From NCBI GenBank assembly GCA_020441605.1, contig JAGRLX010000032.1:1-14719 (forward strand): a stretch of DNA of 14,719 nucleotides, in the 5' to 3' direction. The translations under genes and the position numbers were made by a program. Below are positions 8,009 through 14,606 of the stretch, piece by piece. Position 1 is the stretch's first letter. Every line of letters begins with the position of its first letter. The notes beneath the pieces are model-generated. The model had not been told where the DNA came from. It saw nothing but the letters and a program-made list of their open reading frames with translations, and ran no database searches. This stretch comes from Alphaproteobacteria bacterium (GTDB taxonomy: Bacteria > Pseudomonadota > Alphaproteobacteria > Rhizobiales > Aestuariivirgaceae).

Positions 8009-8887
8009 ATGATCAGGTTTGCTATGGCGATGTGTGCAATGATCCTTTTTGGAGCAGCTGCGAACGCCGACTACGTCAAAGTGTCGGATGATCTGACGAT
8101 CCATTATGAGAAAGCAGGGACAGGACCGCGAACGATTTTGTTGGTTCCCGGTTGGACAATGAACACAACTGTGTTTGCGAAACAGTTGGATCACTTCGCC
8201 GACTCAAAAGATTATACTGTCATCACCTTTGATCCGCGGAGCCAGGGTCTTTCAACGCAAACAGCGGAAGGCAACTATTACGAGCAGTTCGGGAGGGATC
8301 TCGACGGCTTCATCAAGAAGCTCGACTTGAAAGATATTGTGCTGGCAGGTTGGTCGAATGGCGGATTTCAGGCGCTATCCTATTTGCACCAATTCGGAAG
8401 TGACCGGCTGGTCGGGTTCATCATGCTCGATGCAGCACCATCGGGTCGCGCCGCTGACAACAAAAATCACTGGGCTTGGTACGCCAAGGACGACGCAGAC
8501 GGTTTCTGTGAATTTTTCACCCAAGGGTCGATCGTCAATCGCCAGGAAATGAACCTTGGGTTTGCCGAGTGGATGGTCACGAAGACGACGCCCGAATATC
8601 TTGATTGGATTATTGGCGTCTCGAATATGACGAGCGACGGTGTGGCCGCCTTGACCAACGCAAACAGCTTCTATCAGGAATACCAGAAGGATCTGACGAA
8701 CCTCGAGGGCAAAATGCCGTTGCTCTATGTTGTTCGCAAGGACTGGGAAGGTGTGGCCACGGCTTGGGCGAAGGCCAACACACCCTCGGCGACCGTCGCG
8801 ATCATGGACAAGCATCTGTCCTTCTGGGAAACGCCTGAACAATTCAACGGACCTTTGGACGCGTTTCTCAAGACGATCGGAAAGTAG
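8009..8887 (+). CDS. Exported alpha/beta hydrolase
   Basis: 292-residue alpha/beta-fold hydrolase. The N-terminus, MIRFAMAMCAMILFGAAANA followed by DYVK, is a signal peptide with a likely cut after Ala20, so it probably acts in the periplasm. Fold markers are the oxyanion segment LLVPGWTMN, FDPRSQGLST, the nucleophile elbow GWSNGG (Ser116), an acid that is probably Asp245 (VVRKDW) and the catalytic His269 in KHLSFWETPEQF. These resemble haloperoxidase- or esterase-type hydrolases; a lactone, ester or similar bond is the likely target, but the substrate is unknown. The gene is transcribed away from the catabolic operon and shares its intergenic region, so co-regulation is possible. It could release the acid that the operon degrades. 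A strong hairpin follows its stop codon. Confidence 0.87.
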   Translation: MIRFAMAMCAMILFGAAANADYVKVSDDLTIHYEKAGTGPRTILLVPGWTMNTTVFAKQLDHFADSKDYTVITFDPRSQGLSTQTAEGNYYEQFGRDLDGFIKKLDLKDIVLAGWSNGGFQALSYLHQFGSDRLVGFIMLDAAPSGRAADNKNHWAWYAKDDADGFCEFFTQGSIVNRQEMNLGFAEWMVTKTTPEYLDWIIGVSNMTSDGVAALTNANSFYQEYQKDLTNLEGKMPLLYVVRKDWEGVATAWAKANTPSATVAIMDKHLSFWETPEQFNGPLDAFLKTIGK

Positions 8888-8897
8888 CATCTAGCTT

Positions 8898-8930
8898 GCC
8901 GCCTCCGGGCTTGCATGGCTCGGGGGCGGC
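8898..8930 (+). terminator. GC-rich 13-bp hairpin after the hydrolase
   Basis: Arms 8898-8910 and 8918-8930 pair over 13 positions, with two G-U wobbles and a 7-base loop TTGCATG. It begins 10 bases after the hydrolase stop. No run of T follows, so it may act as a stabilising 3' end or a non-classical terminator. Confidence 0.5.
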
Positions 8931-9011
8931 ATCCGCAAGAGAGGAAGATGATGCGAGTTCCCTGGTTACCTGTCGCCGAGGTACTCCTATTCGCTCACCC
9001 GCATCAATAAC
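8931..9011. other. Junction between the catabolic region and the phage-like module
   Basis: This 81-base stretch separates the hydrolase hairpin from the nuclease gene. GC content rises to the right, roughly from the upper 50s to the mid or upper 60s by spot counts. It contains a GAGAGGAAG followed by ATGATG and a 20-codon frame (8948-9010), but no tRNA end, integrase or obvious attachment repeat. It may mark the edge of an inserted element. Confidence 0.35.
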
Positions 9012-9698
9012 ATGATCGATAGGGCGCTGACGACCGAGCGCCGGAGCATGTCGCCGCGCGATTATCTCGGGGCTTCCCGCATCGGCGAACCATGTTCGAG
9101 AAGGCTGGTCTACGAGTTCACCAACACGCCGCCGGACGAGGACAAGGATTTCGACGGCCATGTGCTTCGCATCTTCGAAGCAGGTCATGTGTTCGAAGCG
9201 CTGTCGATCCGCTGGCTGCGGGCAGCGGGGTTCGACCTGCGCACCACCAGGAGGGATGGCGGGCAGTTCGGCTTTTCCGCTGCCGGCGGAAAATTCCGCG
9301 GCCATATCGATGGCGTGATCGCCGATGGGCCTGACATCGGCATCGTCTGGCCGGCATTGTGGGAACACAAGGCACTCAATGCCAAATCCTGGAATTATCT
9401 CGTCGAGCACGGACTGATGGACTCGAAGCCCATCTACTATGCACAAGTGCAGATCTACATGGCCTATCTCGAGGTGCCGGTGACGTTGTTCACTGCCCTC
9501 AACAAGGACACGCAGGAGCTCTTCCACGAGACCGTGGCCTTCGATGCGGCCTGCGCCCAGGCGCTCTCCGACAAGGCGGTGGCGATCATCCGGGCCGCTA
9601 AGGCGCAGGAGTTGCCGCCACGCATTGCCCCCGATGCCTCCTTCTACCTCTTCCAATTCTGCCCCTTCATCAAACGCTGCTGGGAGTGCCCTGCATGA
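9012..9698 (+). CDS. PD-(D/E)XK nuclease, Cas4/RecB-like
   Basis: 228-residue nuclease of the RecB/Cas4 class, a likely single-strand exonuclease used in phage recombination or replication. Core residues: His59 (EAGHVFE), Asp100 in FRGHIDG, Glu118 and Lys120 in LWEHKAL, and QxxxY at Gln145-Tyr149. Cys28 (GEPCSRRL) plus Cys217, Cys223 and Cys226 near the C-terminus could hold an iron-sulfur cluster as in Cas4 and AddB. However, the C-terminal spacing is C-x5-C-x2-C, the reverse of the usual C-x2-C-x5-C. The ATG at 9012 has no good ribosome site; ATG 9048 (MSPRDYLGASRIGE) is an alternative. The gene overlaps the helicase by 4 bases. No CRISPR array or other cas gene is present, so a CRISPR role is not indicated. 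Confidence 0.85.
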   Translation: MIDRALTTERRSMSPRDYLGASRIGEPCSRRLVYEFTNTPPDEDKDFDGHVLRIFEAGHVFEALSIRWLRAAGFDLRTTRRDGGQFGFSAAGGKFRGHIDGVIADGPDIGIVWPALWEHKALNAKSWNYLVEHGLMDSKPIYYAQVQIYMAYLEVPVTLFTALNKDTQELFHETVAFDAACAQALSDKAVAIIRAAKAQELPPRIAPDASFYLFQFCPFIKRCWECPA

Positions 9699-10966
9699 GC
9701 TTCACGCCGTCGGCCATGCAGGCGCAGGCCATCGCCACCATCAAGGACTGGTTCGAGAATCGTACGGGCGAACAGCAGGTCTTCAAGGTGTTCGGCTACG
9801 CCGGGTCCGGCAAGTCGACGCTGGTGAAGCATGCCATGGGCGAGCTCGGTCTCGCCGACGGCAGCGACGTTCTCTATGCGGCTATCACTGGCAAGGCGGC
9901 GCTGGTGATGACGCGGAAGGGAACACCCGCGTCCACCATCCATTCCTTGATCTATCGCGTGTCGGAGGCGACCCCGGCCGAGATCGAGCGCATCAAGGAG
10001 GAGATTGCCGGCCTCAAGGCCAGTTTGCCCGGCATGGCAGTTGCCGAGCGGCTCTTCGCGGAATCGCAGCTCACCTCATTGCAGCTCCGGCTCTCCGACA
10101 GCCACAAGCCGCGCTTCATACTCAATGAGCAGTCGGCACTGCGGGACGCCAAGCTGCTCGTCCTCGACGAGGTGTCCATGGTGGGAGACGAGATGGCGCG
10201 CGACCTCCTGGCCTTCGGCAAGCCCGTGCTGGTGCTGGGCGATCCGGGACAGCTGCCGCCGGTCAAGGGCGAGGGCGCCTTCACCCGCGACACCCCCGAG
10301 GTGATGCTGACCGAGATCCACCGTCAGGCGGGCGAGAGCGCCATCCTGAGGCTCGCGACCCTGGCACGCGAAGGCAGGCCTATCCCCTATGGCGAGCATG
10401 ACCGGTACGTCTGGAAAATGCGGCGCGCCGATGTGGCGCCGGAACAGATGCTCAAGGGCGGTCAGGTGATCTGCGGCAAGAACGCGACCCGCATCCAGCT
10501 CAATCTCGCCATGAAGGGTGCGGCAGGGTTCAATGGCTTCTATCCTGGTGGTCAAGGCGAAAAGCTCATTTGCCTCAAGAACCGTAATGATCTTGGCCTC
10601 GTCAACGGCATGTTCCTCGATCTCGAGAACATCGAGGACGCGGACGAGCTTTCGTTCACCGCTGCGGTGAGGACCGAGGATGGCCAGAGGATCGGCGGCG
10701 AGCGCGAGCGGTTCCGCATCTACAAGGGGCATTTCGACGAGCATGTGGCACCTGATCCCGAGCGCGAACGGCGCGACCACTGGAAAAAGAAGACGCTGAT
10801 CGAGGCGGTCTGGGGCTGGGCCATCACCTGCCACAAGTCGCAGGGCTCGCAATGGCCCAATATCATCGTGTTTGACGATGGACTTGGCCGCACCGCAGAA
10901 GACCGGGCGCGCTGGCTCTACACCGCCATCACCCGGGCCGAGCAGGGCCTCGTGCTGCTCGATTGA
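9695..10966 (+). CDS. SF1 DNA helicase, RecD/Dda-like
   Basis: 423-residue ATP-driven helicase with a full superfamily 1 motif set: Walker A GYAGSGKST (34-42), TGKAAL (65-70), Walker B LLVLDEVSMV (154-163), motif III GDPGQLPPV (182-190), TEIHRQA (206-212), a C-terminal AITCHKSQGSQW and WLYTAITRA. The UvrD_C_2-like end and the compact size suit a RecD2/Dda-type 5'-3' enzyme. The start at ATG 9695 overlaps the nuclease stop as ATGA, with GGGAG 8 bases upstream; a GTG at 9686 would add only three residues. Pairing with the nuclease resembles RecBCD/AddAB logic reduced to phage size: unwinding plus end trimming for recombination or fork processing. A charged, helical insert (about 92-145) separates motif Ia from Walker B. 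Confidence 0.93.
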   Translation: MSFTPSAMQAQAIATIKDWFENRTGEQQVFKVFGYAGSGKSTLVKHAMGELGLADGSDVLYAAITGKAALVMTRKGTPASTIHSLIYRVSEATPAEIERIKEEIAGLKASLPGMAVAERLFAESQLTSLQLRLSDSHKPRFILNEQSALRDAKLLVLDEVSMVGDEMARDLLAFGKPVLVLGDPGQLPPVKGEGAFTRDTPEVMLTEIHRQAGESAILRLATLAREGRPIPYGEHDRYVWKMRRADVAPEQMLKGGQVICGKNATRIQLNLAMKGAAGFNGFYPGGQGEKLICLKNRNDLGLVNGMFLDLENIEDADELSFTAAVRTEDGQRIGGERERFRIYKGHFDEHVAPDPERERRDHWKKKTLIEAVWGWAITCHKSQGSQWPNIIVFDDGLGRTAEDRARWLYTAITRAEQGLVLLD

Positions 10967-10975
10967 GGTCAAATC

Positions 10976-13897
10976 ATGATCGACCTCAATGATGCCCCCG
11001 CACAACTCGTCCCTGCGCTTCACTTTGATCTCGACGCGATCGTTGCACGGCTGCGCGATGGCGCAGGAAGCTGGGTGCCGCAGGCGTTCCCGAATGGCCG
11101 GAAGGACGGTGATGAATGGCGGCTTGCCAATATCAAGGGTGCCGCACCCCGCAAGAACGGCTCCTGCATCATTGCGCTGAAAGGTGCGCGGGCCGGGGAT
11201 TGGTATGATCATGATGGCGGGGAGGGCGGTGGGCCGCTCAATGCCCTGGAACATGCAACCGGGCTTTCCGGCCGCGCACTCTATGCCCATGCTGCGGAGC
11301 TCACTGGCTGGACGCCAGAGTCGCCGGCACGTTGCGAGCCCCCGGCGCCGCCCTCGAAGGAGAAGGACAGCGCCCGCGAGATCGACATCATCATGGCACG
11401 GCTGGAGCCAGTCCCGGGCTCACTCGCCGAAACCTATCTCCGGGGCCGATCACTTGCCGTGCCGGATTGTTCCGACCTCAAGTTCCACCCCGATCTCGTG
11501 CACTGGGAGTCGAAGGCGGGCTTTCCGGCGCTTGTAGGTCTTGTGCGCAATGCCAGGAACGAGGTCGTTGCCCTGCAGCGCATCTATCTCGGCATCGACG
11601 GTGCCGCGAAGGCGGCGGTGACCAATCCGAAGAAGATGCTGGGCAAGGTCGCCGGTGGCGCCGTTCGGTTGGGCGCAATCGGCACGGATGGCCGTTTGAC
11701 TCTTTGCGAGGGAATCGAGACCGGGCTTGCCGTGATGACGGCTGTGCCCGGCCTTGCTGTATGGGCGACACTCTCGACCAGCCACCTCGAGCAGGTCGTC
11801 CTTCCGCCCGAGGCCCGCGAAATCCTCATCCTCGCGGACAATGACTCCTCCGGCGCGGGCAGCCGCGCTGCCGAAGCGACCGCCAGCAAGTGCAGGATCG
11901 AAGGCCGCAAGGTGGCGATCGGCATGCCACCGGAGCCCGACACCGACTTCAACGACCTTCTGAGACATGAAGGTCCGGATGCGGTTGCGGCGCTCGTCCG
12001 CGCTGCCCTCGGCAATTTGACTGAAGTAGCAGCAGCGGAACCCGACATCGGCCGGCATCTGCCGCATGGCTTCACACTACCGTCGGCACCACTGCCGCGG
12101 CACCGCTCCGATGAAGGCGATCTCTCGCGCGCCGGCAACAAGGCGTGGTCGCTCATTCTTGCCTCGAACCGAAAGCCATGGCTGTTCCGCACCGGCGGGC
12201 TCCTGTCATGGGTGGTGCCCGATGATCGAGGCCAGCTCATCGCCACTCCCGTCACCGACGAACGCCTGCGCTACATGCTGGCGCGGCTTGGCGTGTGGCA
12301 GAAGCTCAACCGTAACAGCGAACTCGTGCCGGCACCCCCACCCACCGGGCTCGTCAAGTCACTGCTCGCCACCCCCGATCCGGCACTTCCGGTTCTGGCC
12401 GGGATCGTCAACACCCCGGTATTCGGCAGCGACGGAACGCTGTTGACCGCACCCGGCTATCACGAGGAAGCAAGGCTTCTCTATCATCCGGCGCCCGGCT
12501 TTGTGCTTCCGGCCATTCCGGAGCGTCCTTCGGCTGAAGACATCGCCCGGGCCAGGACGCTGCTTCTCGACGACCTGCTGGGTGACTTCCCGTTCGTGAG
12601 CGAGGCCGAGCGCGCCCACGCCTTGTCGCTCCTGCTGCTGGGCTTTGTCCGCGCCATGATCGATGGGCCGACACCGCTGCATGTGATCGAGAAACCGACA
12701 CCCGGCACCGGCGCCACGCTGATGGTCGATGCCATCGCCACGGTGCTGACCGGCATCGGCGCGCCGGTCATGACCGAGGGCCGCGATGACGAGGAGTGGC
12801 GCAAGCGCCTCACCGCGAAACTGCGGCAGATCCCGTCGCTGGTGCTCATCGACAATTTGCGTCATCCGCTCGACTCCTCGGCGGTGGCTGCAGCGCTGAC
12901 CGCACCCCATTGGGAGGATCGCATCCTCGGCGCCTCCGAGATGACCAGGCTGCCGATCCGCTGCGTCTGGATCGCCACTGGCAACAATCCGGAGTTCTCC
13001 AACGAGATGGCACGCCGCATCGTCCGCATCCGGCTCGATGCCCATGTCGATCAGCCCTGGCGCCGCGATGGGTTCCGCCATCCGGATCTCATGATCTGGG
13101 TGAGAGCCAATCGCGCCAGGCTGGTGGCCGCCTGCCTCATCCTCATCCAGGCCTGGATTGCTGCCGGAAAGCCCAAGGCCACGCGGGTGATCGGCAGCTA
13201 TGAAAACTGGTCACGCATCATGGGTGGCGTGCTCGAGGTTGCGGGCATCGCAGGCTTCCTCGGCAATCTCGACGAGATGCTGGCGGCGGCCGATGGCGAG
13301 GGTGCGGTCTGGCGGAGCTTCATCGGTGCCTGGTGGGATCGATACGGCACGGCCGAGGTCGGCACCGGCGATCTCTTCGAAGTGGCGCAAGCCTGCGAAC
13401 CACCCCTGCCGCTCGGCTCAGGCGGCGATCGTTCGCAGCGCACGCGGCTTGGCAAGGCGCTGGGGCGATTGCGCGACCGCGTGTTCGACATTGAAGGGCG
13501 CAAGCTTCGGGTCGATGCCAAGGGGACGTATCAGGGTGTGCGGCGCTGGCAACTTGCCTTCGAGGGGCGCGAAGCCCCCAATCTCGTGGACGTTTTGGTG
13601 AACGTCGTGGACGTTGGTGGACGTGTGAATTCCAACGTCCACGAGGATAACTTTCGGAAAGATAATGACAATTCCGATTCCCGTGGACGTCGTGGACGTT
13701 TTACTCACCCCCACGCACACGCGCGCGCGCGCGCGTACATGACTGGGGAGGAAGCCGAAAAACGTCCACAACGTCCACAACGTCCCCAATCCTCTGGAAA
13801 TTCAAGCGGTTCGGATGGTGGACGTGGTGGTGGACGTTCAGGCGAAAGTCCAACGTCCACCGAAAACGTCCCCGATTGGCTGAAGGGGGTGCCGTGA
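10976..13897 (+). CDS. Toprim primase with C-terminal AAA-like ATPase domain
   Basis: 973-residue replication protein of the phage/plasmid primase-ATPase type. An N-terminal primase region (about 20-160) leads to a Toprim domain with LCEGIETG (243-250, Glu245) and LILADNDSSGAG (284-295, Asp288 and Asp290). After a linker comes an ATPase-like domain (about 520-720) with PTPGTGAT (574-581) where Walker A should be, LVLIDN (622-627) as Walker B, ATGNNPEFS (667-675) as sensor 1 and an arginine pair at 680-681. A probable winged-helix segment spans about 815-865. Lys in Walker A is replaced by Ala580, so ATP hydrolysis is doubtful or unusual. Residues 870-973 are low-complexity (VDV, RGRRGR, RPQRPQ) and appear dictated by a DNA repeat array rather than by protein need. 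ATG 10976 follows GAGG, 9 bases after the helicase gene. Confidence 0.9.
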   Translation: MIDLNDAPAQLVPALHFDLDAIVARLRDGAGSWVPQAFPNGRKDGDEWRLANIKGAAPRKNGSCIIALKGARAGDWYDHDGGEGGGPLNALEHATGLSGRALYAHAAELTGWTPESPARCEPPAPPSKEKDSAREIDIIMARLEPVPGSLAETYLRGRSLAVPDCSDLKFHPDLVHWESKAGFPALVGLVRNARNEVVALQRIYLGIDGAAKAAVTNPKKMLGKVAGGAVRLGAIGTDGRLTLCEGIETGLAVMTAVPGLAVWATLSTSHLEQVVLPPEAREILILADNDSSGAGSRAAEATASKCRIEGRKVAIGMPPEPDTDFNDLLRHEGPDAVAALVRAALGNLTEVAAAEPDIGRHLPHGFTLPSAPLPRHRSDEGDLSRAGNKAWSLILASNRKPWLFRTGGLLSWVVPDDRGQLIATPVTDERLRYMLARLGVWQKLNRNSELVPAPPPTGLVKSLLATPDPALPVLAGIVNTPVFGSDGTLLTAPGYHEEARLLYHPAPGFVLPAIPERPSAEDIARARTLLLDDLLGDFPFVSEAERAHALSLLLLGFVRAMIDGPTPLHVIEKPTPGTGATLMVDAIATVLTGIGAPVMTEGRDDEEWRKRLTAKLRQIPSLVLIDNLRHPLDSSAVAAALTAPHWEDRILGASEMTRLPIRCVWIATGNNPEFSNEMARRIVRIRLDAHVDQPWRRDGFRHPDLMIWVRANRARLVAACLILIQAWIAAGKPKATRVIGSYENWSRIMGGVLEVAGIAGFLGNLDEMLAAADGEGAVWRSFIGAWWDRYGTAEVGTGDLFEVAQACEPPLPLGSGGDRSQRTRLGKALGRLRDRVFDIEGRKLRVDAKGTYQGVRRWQLAFEGREAPNLVDVLVNVVDVGGRVNSNVHEDNFRKDNDNSDSRGRRGRFTHPHAHARARAYMTGEEAEKRPQRPQRPQSSGNSSGSDGGRGGGRSGESPTSTENVPDWLKGVP
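13643..13680. other. AT-rich patch within the octamer array
   Basis: 24 of 38 bases are A or T (63%), in a gene that is otherwise about two-thirds GC. It sits between the left and central octamer groups, where a duplex-unwinding element would be expected if the array is an origin. Confidence 0.4.
13712..13741. repeat. 30-base alternating pyrimidine-purine tract
   Basis: The run alternates perfectly through CACGCACA, a long CG repeat and CGTACATG. Such tracts favour left-handed Z-DNA under negative supercoiling and are prone to slippage. It encodes HAHARARAYM of the primase tail and lies between the inward-facing octamer groups. Confidence 0.6.
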
Positions 13898-14010
13898 TGA
13901 TCGCACAACGGCTTCCTCATCTGCTGACTGGAGAGGCTGCGACCGGGCCTCCGCTGCGAACCTGCCATTCCCAATCACTCGTCACTCACGTTTCATGGAG
14001 ACTCTTATGA
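13897..14010 (+). CDS. Possible 37-residue coupled ORF
   Basis: The ATG shares one base with the primase stop (TGATG), and the TGA at 14008-14010 overlaps the resolvase ATG at 14007 (ATGA). The peptide begins MIAQRLPHLL and has no recognisable family. Both junctions look translationally coupled, which is how small phage genes are often packed. The peptide itself shows no motif, and a mere ribosome relay between the two larger genes would fit too. Confidence 0.3.
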   Translation: MIAQRLPHLLTGEAATGPPLRTCHSQSLVTHVSWRLL

Positions 14011-14591
14011 TGTCCATCAGCCTGATCGCCGCAACGATGGAGGCAAACATTCCACCTGCCTTCAGGCAGTCTATGCGGCAGCAGCCTCGCACAGCCATCC
14101 TCGCGCTCGATCTCGGCACGACCACCGGCTGGGCGCTGTGCTGCACCGACGGCGCCATTGTCTCCGGCACGATGTCATTCCGCCCGAGCCGCTACGAAGG
14201 CGGTGGTATGCGATACTTGCGCTTCCGTTCCTGGCTGAATGAAATCGCAAACCGTGTGGGCGAGATCGGTACGGTGCATTTCGAGGAAGTGCGCCGTCAC
14301 GTGAGTACCGATAGCTCGCACATCTATGGGGGTTTCGGCGCCGCGTTTCGTGCAGCCGATGGCGAGAACATGCGCTGGTCAGAACTTTGGCCGCGCTGTT
14401 CAAGCGCGACAGGCGTTATCTTGTCATTGTCTTCGGGCATGGGCCGTAAATCCACGTGGGGACGATGCGTCCAGTTTTATCACCCAAGCTGCTCGAATTG
14501 GACCCCTAAGATTCTGGCCGATCACATGTTCGCTTTCCGGAAAGACTGCGCTGCCTTCAGGATCCGGCAGGCACTGCTATCTTCCGCTTAA
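14007..14591 (+). CDS. RuvC-like Holliday junction resolvase with aberrant C-terminal half
   Basis: 194 residues from ATG 14007 (or 14010), with GGAG at 13997-14000; an ATG at 13995 gives four more residues but overlaps that site. Residues 30-110 match phage RuvC-like resolvases: ILALDLGTTTGWAL (31-44, first acidic residue Asp35), SGTMSFRP, a GGGMRYLRF segment and HFEEVRRH (91-98, with Glu93/Glu94). The match stops after HIYGGF at about 14336. Relatives continue with a conserved GTIK-type stretch and a late acidic pair that completes the metal site. Here the frame instead runs on through about 84 unlike residues rich in Cys, Trp and Ser, over DNA of lower GC. The enzyme is probably inactive or a hybrid, caused by a rearrangement or substitution near 14336 rather than a simple frameshift, since I find the missing part in no frame. 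Confidence 0.6.
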   Translation: MMSISLIAATMEANIPPAFRQSMRQQPRTAILALDLGTTTGWALCCTDGAIVSGTMSFRPSRYEGGGMRYLRFRSWLNEIANRVGEIGTVHFEEVRRHVSTDSSHIYGGFGAAFRAADGENMRWSELWPRCSSATGVILSLSSGMGRKSTWGRCVQFYHPSCSNWTPKILADHMFAFRKDCAAFRIRQALLSSA

Positions 14592-14606
14592 TCGCAACAG
14601 AGACAC

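Larger units (their letters stand above)
13586..13873. repeat. Iteron-like array of GTGGACGT octamers, possible replication origin
   Basis: GTGGACGT occurs at 13586, 13607, 13617, 13683, 13692, 13818 and 13830. Its complement ACGTCCAC occurs at 13635, 13762, 13771 and 13853. One-mismatch copies lie at 13598, 13780 and 13866. By chance about 0.45 copies would be expected in the whole window on both strands. Most neighbouring copies are 9-13 bases apart, near one helical turn. They fall in all three reading frames and both orientations of the primase gene, so selection acts on the DNA. An AT-rich patch and a Z-DNA-prone tract lie inside. Placement in a replication gene recalls lambda, whose origin iterons lie inside gene O. 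Origin function is an inference; a binding array for a phage regulator is the main alternative. Confidence 0.75.

Noticed and set aside
8948..9010. A 20-codon frame starting ATGATG after GAGAGGAAG, possible leader peptide
   Set aside because: The ribosome site is good, but the peptide has no motif and is very short, and no attenuator follows. It may be a remnant at the element boundary.
8931..9011. Search for a tRNA gene or attachment core at the module edge
   Set aside because: No cloverleaf-like arms or direct repeat to another part of the window were seen.
10076..11290. A 404-codon leftward open frame across the helicase-primase junction
   Set aside because: It is antisense to two genes with complete motif sets; long antisense frames are common in GC-rich DNA.
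12359..13081. A 240-codon leftward open frame inside the primase gene
   Set aside because: It lies opposite the conserved ATPase domain and shows no domain of its own.
13586..13873. CRISPR array as an explanation for the repeats next to a Cas4-like gene
   Set aside because: Repeats are 8 bases, in both orientations and irregularly spaced, with no uniform spacers, and they lie within a coding gene.
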